This document shows positions 1 to 6,520 of a DNA stretch of 26,572 bases, in pieces (position 1 is the stretch's first letter; each line of letters begins with the position of its first letter). Origin of the DNA: an uncultured Propionibacteriaceae bacterium. Its GTDB lineage: Bacteria > Actinomycetota > Actinomycetes > Propionibacteriales > Propionibacteriaceae. A program made the translations under genes and the position numbers. Below the pieces are notes generated by a model. That model searched no databases. It was given only the letters and a program-made list of their open reading frames with translations, and had not been told where the DNA came from. Location of the stretch: contig CALCKT010000052.1 of the NCBI GenBank assembly GCA_937965785.1, forward strand, positions 1 through 26,572, given 5' to 3'.

Positions 1-100
1 TACAAGCCGTCACCGGACTCATCTTCGCTTACACCCCATGAATAAGCCTCTAGGTGTGAAGACTGTTAGATAAGTAATTGCGCCACGATTGGAGTGTGAA

Positions 101-880
101 TCAGTCGGGTAGTTCCGTAACTTCGGCAAGTCGATTTACGTCGATAGTTTCCCGGTTGCGAAGCTCTAGGGCTATTAGTCGAGTGTCGGTCACTTTTAGT
201 GGTTCGCATTGATACAGTCCGCCAATTATTGATGAAAATAGTTTCCCTTTTGTCTTGTTGTGCAAGGTCTTGATAGTGCGGTATGAACATAGATGGCGGA
301 CGATTATAGCGCTGCCTTCTGCATGGACCCCTGCTATGGAGATAAAAGTGCTTTTTGCACCCGGGGTTATAGCGTTTCGTGCTAAGTAGCCTATGTCGGC
401 GCTGGTTCCGGCCGTATCATGCATTGAAGAATATCGTTTTCCAGTTTTAAGATTATCCAGAACATAGTCCCCGGCGTCAATTTGGCTGAAGTGTATCGCA
501 TCGTCGTGCGATAAGGCATCTGCTATCATAGGGGAAGATTTTGGTCCGCATATAGCTATGATTCCCGGCTGTGTCAAGTTTATAATCCCATCGGGGGCGA
601 CGTAGTCGAACTCAACATCTATTCGATACTTTGACAAGAATTCAGCCAAGTGCTGTGCTGCTAAGAAATCCGCTTCTGCTATTACGGTCCTATTTTCCAA
701 GGTTCTGAGCGGGAAGTACGTCTTGATAGTTCTTCTTCCGAAGAAACTTTGCACGACATGTCGTTGGTTGACGCGATGTGTCCAGCGGCCTAAGGCTATC
801 AGTAGCGTTCCGATTGTTAAGACGCGCTCTATCCAGTCAACCAAGTCTGCCCAATCCGCGGGAGAAATCAAGATTTCCAC
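101..880 (-). CDS. membrane-anchored protein of unknown function, PP2C partner
   Basis: The protein has about 259 residues. I start it at GTG 880, which overlaps the end of the upstream PP2C gene by 13 nt. The longer open frame reaching back to 1333 is only a shadow inside that gene. Near the N-terminus is one hydrophobic segment (RVLTIGTLLIALGRW), so the protein is probably membrane-anchored by a single helix. The rest looks like one globular domain with the blocks FFGRR, IICGPK-like (ICGPKSSP), GYLARN, FISIAGVHAEGS and IIVRHL. I associate this block order with an unnamed actinobacterial domain but cannot name it. The small-residue loops ICGPKSSP and IAGVHAEGS could be ligand or active-site loops, which is inference. 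The gene is AT-rich like the PP2C gene and unlike everything after 1700. The tight overlap suggests translational coupling, and the two proteins probably act together. No function can be assigned. Confidence 0.75.
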   Translation of the reverse strand: MEILISPADWADLVDWIERVLTIGTLLIALGRWTHRVNQRHVVQSFFGRRTIKTYFPLRTLENRTVIAEADFLAAQHLAEFLSKYRIDVEFDYVAPDGIINLTQPGIIAICGPKSSPMIADALSHDDAIHFSQIDAGDYVLDNLKTGKRYSSMHDTAGTSADIGYLARNAITPGAKSTFISIAGVHAEGSAIIVRHLCSYRTIKTLHNKTKGKLFSSIIGGLYQCEPLKVTDTRLIALELRNRETIDVNRLAEVTELPD

Positions 881-1656
881 TGCGCGACCACCATGGTCAT
901 GTCGTCGATGGGTGCGCCGCGATTCACTAGAAGTGACCGAAGTTCTTGCATTACGCTTTCTGGTTCTTGGGAGGCTCGTTCTGATGCCTTTTCGAAAGAT
1001 CCTAGATGGCCCAATCGAATTTCGTTCGCTACACCGTCGCTCATAAGTATTGCAGAGGTGGCCTGACGGGTCATTCCTGAAATCGCCTGATATGCGGCAT
1101 CGGGGTTTGTCTGGGCAACCCAGAACCCTCCTTTTTTGTTGCGATGATCGTCTTCTAAGCGTAGCAAGTCTATAGTCAAGGTTGATGCGCGACGTTCGTC
1201 CCCTGCGTGACGAGCTTCTCTCCGGGCTTCTCGTACTTCCATGCCTACTCTGGAAATTCGTCTGTCCTGAGCCCAGGTTACTTGGCCATTTCTCGAGGAA
1301 ATTAGTACCGCGGCATCCCCAAGTACTAGCCACTCTGCATCACCCTCTATGAAACGAACCATTGCAACTGTGGCTGATGGGTGGAACGTGGATCCGTCAG
1401 TTGCTGCGCTTAATATTGCGTCAGCAAGTATGTCATTCAAAGTCGCTTCTGGGGTGTTCCGATAACTCGTTTTTATCGCGGAGCTCAAGCGAGAAACCCA
1501 ATCGGTTACTTGTGTTGACTCTTTGCTGGTGAATCTTGTTGCTCCATCCAAAACCCAAGCTAATTCCCCAGCTTCATCCCAGGTATCTTGTTGTTCATGC
1601 TCAGTGCCAACAATTGACAGACCTGTAACGTGCGTTAGAGACAGACGGTCACTCAC
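868..1656 (-). CDS. PP2C-family serine/threonine phosphatase
   Basis: This is a metal-dependent protein phosphatase of the PP2C/SpoIIE type, about 262 residues. The motif order fits the family: an early Asp in QQDTW (D24), the VLDGAT block (D37) that takes the place of the usual DGxGG, a core strand EWLVLGDAAVL, then SDGV and a C-terminal IDDMTMVV in which the Asp pair binds metal. Target proteins are unknown; by family it removes phosphate from Ser/Thr. I chose GTG 1656 because a strong Shine-Dalgarno AAGGAGG lies at 1673-1667, 10 nt upstream. The frame stays open to 1701, but those extra codons contain the ribosome site. The gene is AT-rich and divergent from the ThiF-like gene at 1731. It overlaps the membrane-protein gene downstream. 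PP2C domains of this compact kind are common regulators in bacterial conflict and signalling loci, so I infer a regulatory role here. Confidence 0.88.
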   Translation of the reverse strand: MSDRLSLTHVTGLSIVGTEHEQQDTWDEAGELAWVLDGATRFTSKESTQVTDWVSRLSSAIKTSYRNTPEATLNDILADAILSAATDGSTFHPSATVAMVRFIEGDAEWLVLGDAAVLISSRNGQVTWAQDRRISRVGMEVREARREARHAGDERRASTLTIDLLRLEDDHRNKKGGFWVAQTNPDAAYQAISGMTRQATSAILMSDGVANEIRLGHLGSFEKASERASQEPESVMQELRSLLVNRGAPIDDMTMVVAQWKS

Positions 1657-1666
1657 TTGGTGGATA

Positions 1667-1673
1667 CCTCCTT
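1667..1673 (-). promoter_or_regulatory. ribosome binding site that sets the PP2C start
   Basis: The perfect AAGGAGG on the minus strand, 10 nt before GTG 1656, decides the start of the phosphatase gene and excludes the longer in-frame start at 1701. Confidence 0.75.
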
Positions 1674-1730
1674 GGCACACTGATTTTAGAGGTCTCGTCA
1701 AACAGATTTCCAGTCACTCCCCTCGACCGG

Positions 1731-2621
1731 GTGGTGGAGCTCGTCGGTTCCATGGGGGAGCGTCGCGTCCTCGTCGCCGGGTGCGGTTCCGTTGGATCCC
1801 GCATCGCCGAGGACCTCGCGCGCTCTGGTGTACGACACTTCGTGCTGGTGGATCCCGACGAGGTGTCGCTGCCGAACATGGCCCGTAGCGTCTACGCCCG
1901 GGCGGATGTCGGACGAGCGAAAGTCGCGGTGCTCGCCGAACGTCTGCGGGGGATCGCTCCCGAAACGGAGGTGTCCACGACGCGCCGGTTCCTGCGCGAG
2001 ATCACTCCGGAGGACATCCTCGACGGTGTTGACCTGGTGGTCCTGGCCACCGACGACATGACAGAACAGGCCACGCTGGCCAAGGTCGCCTACGAGAAGA
2101 GGATCGTGCAGGTGGCGGCAGCCATGTACCGGAAGGCGGCGGCCGGTGAGGTCATGATCGCGGTGCCGGAGGCGAGAACCCCCTGCTGGGCCTGTGCCGT
2201 CGGAACCTCCGCGCTGTCCACGTCGGAGCGACCGGACACCAACTACGGGGTGGACGGGCGCCTCGTCGCCGAGTCCGGACTGGGAGCGTCCATCAATCTC
2301 GTCACCTCGGTGGCCTCCCTGCTGGCGATTGGTCTCCTCGCGGGCCCGGGCAGCCCGGCCGGTGCGGGGCTGGGCCGGATGCTGGCTGAGAGCAGGGTAC
2401 TTGGCCTGATCTCCACCACCCCGGACTGGGGTTTCTTCCCGGACGTGTTCCACGACATGGCCCACCAGTTCCAGCCGCAGAGCGTCTGGCCGAAGGTGGA
2501 GTCGGTGAAGGGATGTCCCATCTGTTCCAAGGAGGAGGTGGAGGACGTCCTGGAGGGCGAGGTCATGACCGTAGAGGAGCTTCTCAGAACCGTCGAGGAG
2601 GAGGTCGGTGCCGCCAGCTGA
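1731..2621 (+). CDS. ThiF/E1-like adenylyltransferase
   Basis: This is a ThiF/MoeB/E1-type enzyme of 296 residues. By family it adenylates the C-terminus of a ubiquitin-like or sulfur-carrier protein, or of another small carboxylate substrate. The Rossmann nucleotide loop is VAGCGSVGSR (about residues 14-23), followed by VLVDPDEVSLPN, which matches the family's ATP/Mg block, and VVLATDD further on. Two CxxC pairs, CWAC and CPIC, probably hold a structural zinc as in other ThiF proteins. The frame opens at GTG 1731. ATG 1752, with GGAG at 1735-1738, is an equally good start. Only a short N-terminal strand precedes the glycine loop, so the N-terminus may be trimmed where the composition changes near 1700. 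No ubiquitin-like, E2 or JAB gene is visible nearby, so the substrate is unknown. Its divergent neighbour is the PP2C gene. Confidence 0.9.
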   Translation: MVELVGSMGERRVLVAGCGSVGSRIAEDLARSGVRHFVLVDPDEVSLPNMARSVYARADVGRAKVAVLAERLRGIAPETEVSTTRRFLREITPEDILDGVDLVVLATDDMTEQATLAKVAYEKRIVQVAAAMYRKAAAGEVMIAVPEARTPCWACAVGTSALSTSERPDTNYGVDGRLVAESGLGASINLVTSVASLLAIGLLAGPGSPAGAGLGRMLAESRVLGLISTTPDWGFFPDVFHDMAHQFQPQSVWPKVESVKGCPICSKEEVEDVLEGEVMTVEELLRTVEEEVGAAS

Positions 2622-2882
2622 ACTCCAGGCGGAAAGACGTTCGACGGTTCACCGTGTCCAGCGCGGCGGACCGTCGAGCATCATCACCGGCCTGGATCAC
2701 TCCTACCCGGAACCGAAGCGTTCATCCAGCTCGCGGCGATGTCCAGGAATGAAATCCGAAACTCGTTCGAGGAGCTCTGGGGTTCGTTGGATGCATCGAC
2801 ACGGTGTCTTCCTGAGCTCGGTTGGACCTTTATGAACACCAATTGACGGACAGGACGCGGTCGGAACCGAACCGGGGTCGCG

Positions 2883-2888
2883 TAAGGT
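2883..2888 (+). promoter_or_regulatory. -10 box of a leaderless promoter
   Basis: TAAGGT lies exactly 6 nt before ATG 2895. This spacing puts the transcription start on the start codon. No clear -35 is seen. The 260 bases before it (2622-2882) hold no gene I can support. Confidence 0.5.
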
Positions 2889-2894
2889 CGGAGT

Positions 2895-3278
2895 ATGGAT
2901 GTCACTATCCGGTTTCGCCGTTCGGGTCGGGTCAAGCTGCTCCGGGTGGCGGAACGGGCCGAGACCTGGACCACCGAATCCGGCAGCCCCATGAGCGTTG
3001 AACCCGGTGACATGATCGTCAGCTCCGGGGAACGCACCTGGAGCATCAAACCCGACTCCTTCGCCGCCACCTACGCGCAAGTCAAGGGGGATGTGTACGA
3101 ACGAACCGGGGAGGTGTGGGCGCGACGTGCAGAACCCGGGGAGCGGGTGGCGACCCAGGAGGGGGATGACGTCGCGGGGGAGGGCCAGTGGCGGGTCACC
3201 GACGATGACGGCAACTCGTGGTTCGTCCCAGAGGATGTCTTCACTGCGAACTACCGCCCCGCTCCCGAAGCCGGTTGA
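2895..3278 (+). CDS. small PGDYG-like protein
   Basis: The protein has 127 residues, is soluble and acidic, and has no signal peptide or membrane segment. It carries VEPGDMIVSS and then the pattern W-x-I-x-x-x-x-F-x-x-x-Y (TWSIKPDSFAATY). The pattern recurs as W-x-V near the end (WRVTDDDGNSW, VFTANY), so the protein looks like a duplicated beta-rich module. The PGD...F..Y pattern resembles the PGDYG domain, a small domain of unknown function; this assignment is by eye and tentative. The -10 box just upstream and the lack of a Shine-Dalgarno suggest a leaderless mRNA. The last codons and the TGA stop lie inside a dispersed palindromic repeat that begins at 3272, giving the C-terminus ...PEAG. 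The gene converges on the RyR gene at 3590, whose end was made the same way. Confidence 0.7.
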   Translation: MDVTIRFRRSGRVKLLRVAERAETWTTESGSPMSVEPGDMIVSSGERTWSIKPDSFAATYAQVKGDVYERTGEVWARRAEPGERVATQEGDDVAGEGQWRVTDDDGNSWFVPEDVFTANYRPAPEAG

Positions 3279-3425
3279 GCCGACCTGCGAGCGTCAGCGA
3301 GTTGGTCGAGGCGAAACCATCGTGCGCATGTCCGAGGACTTGTGGTCAGGTTCTGGCCACCGGGCGCCAGATGTGGTTTCGACACAGCCGTTCGCTGACG
3401 CTCACGTGCTGGCTCAACCAGCTTG
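3272..3425. repeat. pair of facing dispersed palindromic elements
   Basis: Copy A (3272-3318) runs from CGGTTGAGCC to GGCGAAACC. Copy B (3374-3425) runs from GGTTTCGACAC to GGCTCAACCAGC and is its inverted, imperfect partner, sharing the core CGCTGACGCTC. The two arms face each other across 55 nt and could fold into one long hairpin between convergent genes. Elements of this shape (GGTTGAGCC...GGTTTCGA) are scattered through intergenic DNA of many actinobacteria. They resemble REP/MITE elements and may end transcription. Confidence 0.75.
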
Positions 3426-3546
3426 TGGAGACGGCCCCGCACCCGTGCTCACGAAACGCGGAAGAAAAACGGTTCGCCGTCGTGTGGTTACGTCGAACCG
3501 TCGAACCTCCGCGATTCGTGCACGGGAGGAGGGGCGACGACCCCGG

Positions 3547-3601
3547 CCCGGCTCAACCAGCTTCTGAGGAGGAGTGTTCGCGACCCGGCTCAACCAGCTT
3601 C
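3547..3601. repeat. two exact 18-nt fragments of the dispersed element
   Basis: CCCGGCTCAACCAGCTTC occurs at 3547-3564 and again at 3584-3601. It matches the end of copy B. The second fragment supplies the stop codon (TGA, 3592-3590) of the minus-strand RyR gene. The stretch 3426-3546 between the repeats holds no gene I can support. Confidence 0.75.
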
Positions 3602-5191
3602 CGGGGATATGTCGACATGGGTGGCGGTCGGGGTGGTTGCCAGTTCCATGTTTGCGGCGGCCAGGATGCGGGGCAGGTGGCGCATGAGCGCGATGTCGTA
3701 GTGCTGGACATCCTTGATCTCGTTCCAGGGTTTGGCCCATTCGTGGCCCCCGCGACCGTTGCGGCGTTCGTGAATGGCCCAGCGACGGTGCTCCAACCGG
3801 CCGAGTTCCTCAAGCAGCGCCTCGTCCAGCTGCACCCCTCCCTCCTGTGTGGGGCGACGCCACGTCAGGCCCGCTGCGGCATGGGTCACCGCGCTGCCCG
3901 TTATGGCCGCCCGGTTGCTGGCCTTGTTGAAATCGTCCAGGTCCTCCCACAGCTCCAAAGCCAGCGGCGAGCCCGTCGCATTGCCCGTCTCCTCGCTGAT
4001 CCTCTGGTAGGCCAGGTGCACCTGCGGGGCCAGCAGCTCCACCAGCTCCGGGGTGAGCAGCGGGTCGTGGCCGGCGGGACGGCGGGGGGTGAAACCGGCG
4101 CGGGCGGCCAGCACCGGCAGCCGCGACGCCAACTCCAGTGCCGTCAACCAGGTGCCCGGAGTTTTGTCCCGGCCGAGCAGCCCCAGGATTCGCGACGCCA
4201 TCGCGGCCAGTTCCGACGGGACCAGCAGGATCGCCGACGGTTCCCGCACCCCGCCGGGGGCCAGCTCCACCGACCCCGCCGCCAGTAGCTCCCCGCAGGC
4301 CCCGGCGAGCCTCGTCAGCTGCCCCCGCAGCTCCTCCGACTGCGCCTCCCAGACCGCCCTGCCGTCCGGGGAGTGGACGACGTCGGCGAGGATCGGCCCC
4401 TCGGGCCGGGTGGCCTTGGCGTCCGCGTTGCTCAGCCAGGCGACGTCGTCCAGGATCAGCTGGGCCAGCTGCTGCGTCGGCGAGAACCGCGGGTCCAGGG
4501 CCAGCACCGCCGAATCCTCCAGCGTGAACTGCGCCACCCCGGGCAGCTGAGGCCAGCGGATCCCGCCGGGGATGATCATCGCGACCCGCGCCTCCCGCAC
4601 CTCCCGGGCCACCGCGGCCGCGACGACGGGGGTCAGCGTTTCGTCGGCGCAGGCGACGATCACCGCCGGCCCGGTGGGGGTGCCGCGCCTGGGGGGAGGA
4701 GCGTCCCAGCCGGCCAGCAGCTCGCCGATCCGCCGCAGCACCGGTTCCGGGCGCAGCGACCCCTGCGACCACGAGATCCGCGCCGCCCCGCCCGCCCAGT
4801 CGGCCACGTCGCGGGCCCAGTTCTCGTCGCGACCCATGCAGTGCACGACCATCGGCTGGCCCGGTTCGGACCAGCCCGCCACCAGCTCCTCGGCGAGGGT
4901 GGCGTTCAAGGGGCCGTCGCCGATGATCACCGGAGGCGGGGCCGCCCGGTCCGGCGTCGACGGCGCCACGGACGCCAGCACAATCCGCGCCAGCCGCCTC
5001 CCGTAGGCGGCGGCCCGCACCCGCGGATGCCCCTCCCACAGCGCCGCGACCGCCTCGTCGCGGAAGACGACCTCGATCGCCGCGTCCCCCGGGGTGGCCA
5101 GCCGCTTAGTGAGCAGCCTCGCCGTGACGTCGTCGTGGACATCGGGGCCGATCCGCCGAGTCCCGGGTGTTGCAATGGCATCCTGAGGCAT
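3590..5191 (-). CDS. TrkA-N/Rossmann protein with C-terminal RyR domain
   Basis: The protein has 533 residues and is soluble. The N-terminal half looks like two Rossmann units of the TrkA-N/KTN kind: PVIIGDGPLNATLAEELV near residue 87, then VIVACADETLTP near residue 180, each followed by strand-helix repeats. The C-terminal about 70 residues carry ELGRLEHRRWAIHERR, HEWAKPWNEI and ALMRHLPRIL. This matches the bacterial RyR (ryanodine-receptor repeat) fold: E..RW, a PW pair, then a final helix. In bacteria such proteins are thought to sense a nucleotide or other small ligand; no enzyme activity is implied. The start ATG 5191 has no good Shine-Dalgarno. CAGACT sits 6 nt upstream as a possible -10. 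It is divergent from the CHAT protease gene with about 35 nt between them, so the pair likely shares a promoter region. The last codons (PEAG) and stop come from a repeat element. Confidence 0.75.
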   Translation of the reverse strand: MPQDAIATPGTRRIGPDVHDDVTARLLTKRLATPGDAAIEVVFRDEAVAALWEGHPRVRAAAYGRRLARIVLASVAPSTPDRAAPPPVIIGDGPLNATLAEELVAGWSEPGQPMVVHCMGRDENWARDVADWAGGAARISWSQGSLRPEPVLRRIGELLAGWDAPPPRRGTPTGPAVIVACADETLTPVVAAAVAREVREARVAMIIPGGIRWPQLPGVAQFTLEDSAVLALDPRFSPTQQLAQLILDDVAWLSNADAKATRPEGPILADVVHSPDGRAVWEAQSEELRGQLTRLAGACGELLAAGSVELAPGGVREPSAILLVPSELAAMASRILGLLGRDKTPGTWLTALELASRLPVLAARAGFTPRRPAGHDPLLTPELVELLAPQVHLAYQRISEETGNATGSPLALELWEDLDDFNKASNRAAITGSAVTHAAAGLTWRRPTQEGGVQLDEALLEELGRLEHRRWAIHERRNGRGGHEWAKPWNEIKDVQHYDIALMRHLPRILAAANMELATTPTATHVDISPEAG

Positions 5192-5226
5192 GGGGCAAGT
5201 CTGGCATCCGCGTGGAAGGGCGTGAC

Positions 5227-6471
5227 GTGGAGGAAGCGGGAAGGTGCGGCCGGGTGCTGCAGATCGTCGGTGACGGCATGGACGGCGACTGGTTGACGTG
5301 GCGCTGGAGCGACCCCGACCGGCCGGTCGGGGTGCATCGCGTGGAGGGGCTCCGGGAGGCTGTCGGGGCGTTCCGCGCCGCCCTGCCCCGGGAGTTGGGC
5401 CCGGGCAGGAAGAAGAACCGCCGCGACCTGAGGTGGCTCGTGACCTCCGGAACCGCGAGTCTGCGGGACGACCTGAGGAGGCTGGGGTTGTACGGCCCCC
5501 TGACCCGCCGTGACGGCGAACTGGAGTTGATGCGGGCGTTGTCGCGGGCGCTGCTGCCCGGCGACCTGCGCCGTCAGCTGATCGAAGCGACCGCCGGCGG
5601 GGAACGCGTGGAGGTGCGGGTGGCGCCCAGCCCGCCCGCCGCCGTCGTGCCGTGGGGGCTGCTGGTGCTCGATGACGATGACATGCGGCTGCTGGATGTC
5701 GCAGACGTTTCCTGGATCGCCCCGATCCTGCCCCGCGACATCGAACCGGACGTGCCCGGCGCCACCCCCGCGACGGGTGACCGGGCGCTGCACATCGTCG
5801 ATCCGAGAACCAGCCGGGGATGGGTGCTCTCGGAGAGGTTCGAGCCTTGCGGCTGCCACGGGCACGGCGCGGAACGGTTCCGCGCCGAGTGCGACGGCCT
5901 TGAGGAGCTCCGGGCCCGCCTCGAAACGGAGGCCGGCAGCATCGCGCGGCTGCTCATGATCGGGCACTGCGTCAGAGGGTCGAGGGACACCGCTGACACC
6001 GTTTTCCTCATGGGCTACGGCGAGGCGAACAAGCTGCGGGCCTCGCGGCTGTTGCAGGAGGCCGGAAGGTGGCGGATGCCACCCCGGGTCGGGGTTGTGG
6101 CGTGCGCGTCGGGCACCGACCTGGCCCAGCACGAGCCCTTCGGGCTCTGCACCGCGCTGCTGATCAACGGCACCGAGGTGGTGCACGCGACCCTGTGGAC
6201 GCTGCCCACCGACCACGCCATCGGGCTCGTGGACACCGAGGCCGTGGGGGCCTTCGAATGGTTGGCGCAGGCCGTCGACCACGCCCAGTCCGACGCCGAC
6301 CCGGTGGCGTCGCTGTGCGACCTGCAACGCGGGAGACTCGCCGCCTGGCGGGAGAAACCGGACCTGGGATCCTCCCCTCTGCTGTGGGGTGCGTTGATCA
6401 CCATGACGGCCCCCGCCGGGCGTTGCCGAACCCCCGGTTCGGAGTTTTCACGTAGTCCTCGGGCTACGTGA
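5227..6471 (+). CDS. CHAT-domain caspase-like protease
   Basis: This is a CHAT (caspase HetF associated with TPR) cysteine protease of about 414 residues. The catalytic His sits in LLMIGHCVRG (codon 5965-5967) and the catalytic Cys in VGVVACASG (codon 6103-6105). A VPWGLLVL strand before them and GTEVVHATLWTLPT plus a long helix after them complete the typical CHAT layout. The roughly 130-residue N-terminal part is not recognised; it has no TPRs and no membrane segment. I prefer GTG 5227 because GGAAGGG lies 6 nt upstream. GTG 5212 and GTG 5167 are in frame, but 5167 would overlap the divergent RyR gene. CHAT proteases are often the killing or processing effectors of bacterial conflict systems. 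Here the divergent RyR protein would be the natural sensor or regulator, which is inference. No target protein can be named. Confidence 0.85.
   Translation: MEEAGRCGRVLQIVGDGMDGDWLTWRWSDPDRPVGVHRVEGLREAVGAFRAALPRELGPGRKKNRRDLRWLVTSGTASLRDDLRRLGLYGPLTRRDGELELMRALSRALLPGDLRRQLIEATAGGERVEVRVAPSPPAAVVPWGLLVLDDDDMRLLDVADVSWIAPILPRDIEPDVPGATPATGDRALHIVDPRTSRGWVLSERFEPCGCHGHGAERFRAECDGLEELRARLETEAGSIARLLMIGHCVRGSRDTADTVFLMGYGEANKLRASRLLQEAGRWRMPPRVGVVACASGTDLAQHEPFGLCTALLINGTEVVHATLWTLPTDHAIGLVDTEAVGAFEWLAQAVDHAQSDADPVASLCDLQRGRLAAWREKPDLGSSPLLWGALITMTAPAGRCRTPGSEFSRSPRAT
6426..6470. terminator. two small hairpins at the end of the CHAT gene
   Basis: CCGAAC-CCCCG-GTTCGG lies around 6427-6442, and CACGTAG (6449-6455) pairs with CTACGTG (6464-6470). 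The second arm contains the first bases of the TGA stop. There is no T-tract, so terminator function is only likely. Confidence 0.4.
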
Positions 6472-6507
6472 CGGCCCCTCACCGATGAGGTGCCCGGCGT
6501 CAGCGCA

Positions 6508-6513
6508 TAGTCT
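6508..6513 (+). promoter_or_regulatory. -10 box upstream of ponA
   Basis: TAGTCT lies 7 nt before ATG 6521. It supports a leaderless ponA mRNA and the choice of 6521 over the in-frame ATG at 6485, which lies upstream of the promoter. Confidence 0.5.
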
Positions 6514-6520
6514 GGAACCC

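Noticed and set aside
66..290. 74-residue minus-strand frame
   Set aside because: It overlaps the end of a better gene on the same strand and has no recognisable features.
101..1333. Long version of the first gene starting at 1333
   Set aside because: Its first 150 codons lie inside the PP2C gene in another frame and are Arg/Ser-rich; GTG 880 fits.
2608..2835. Small plus-strand frame overlapping the ThiF end (possible ubiquitin-like or E2 partner)
   Set aside because: It has Ser/Arg-rich content, no fold motif, no glycine end and no ribosome site.
3272..3601. CRISPR-like spaced repeats
   Set aside because: Copies vary in length and orientation, spacers are irregular and no cas gene is near; dispersed palindromic elements explain them.
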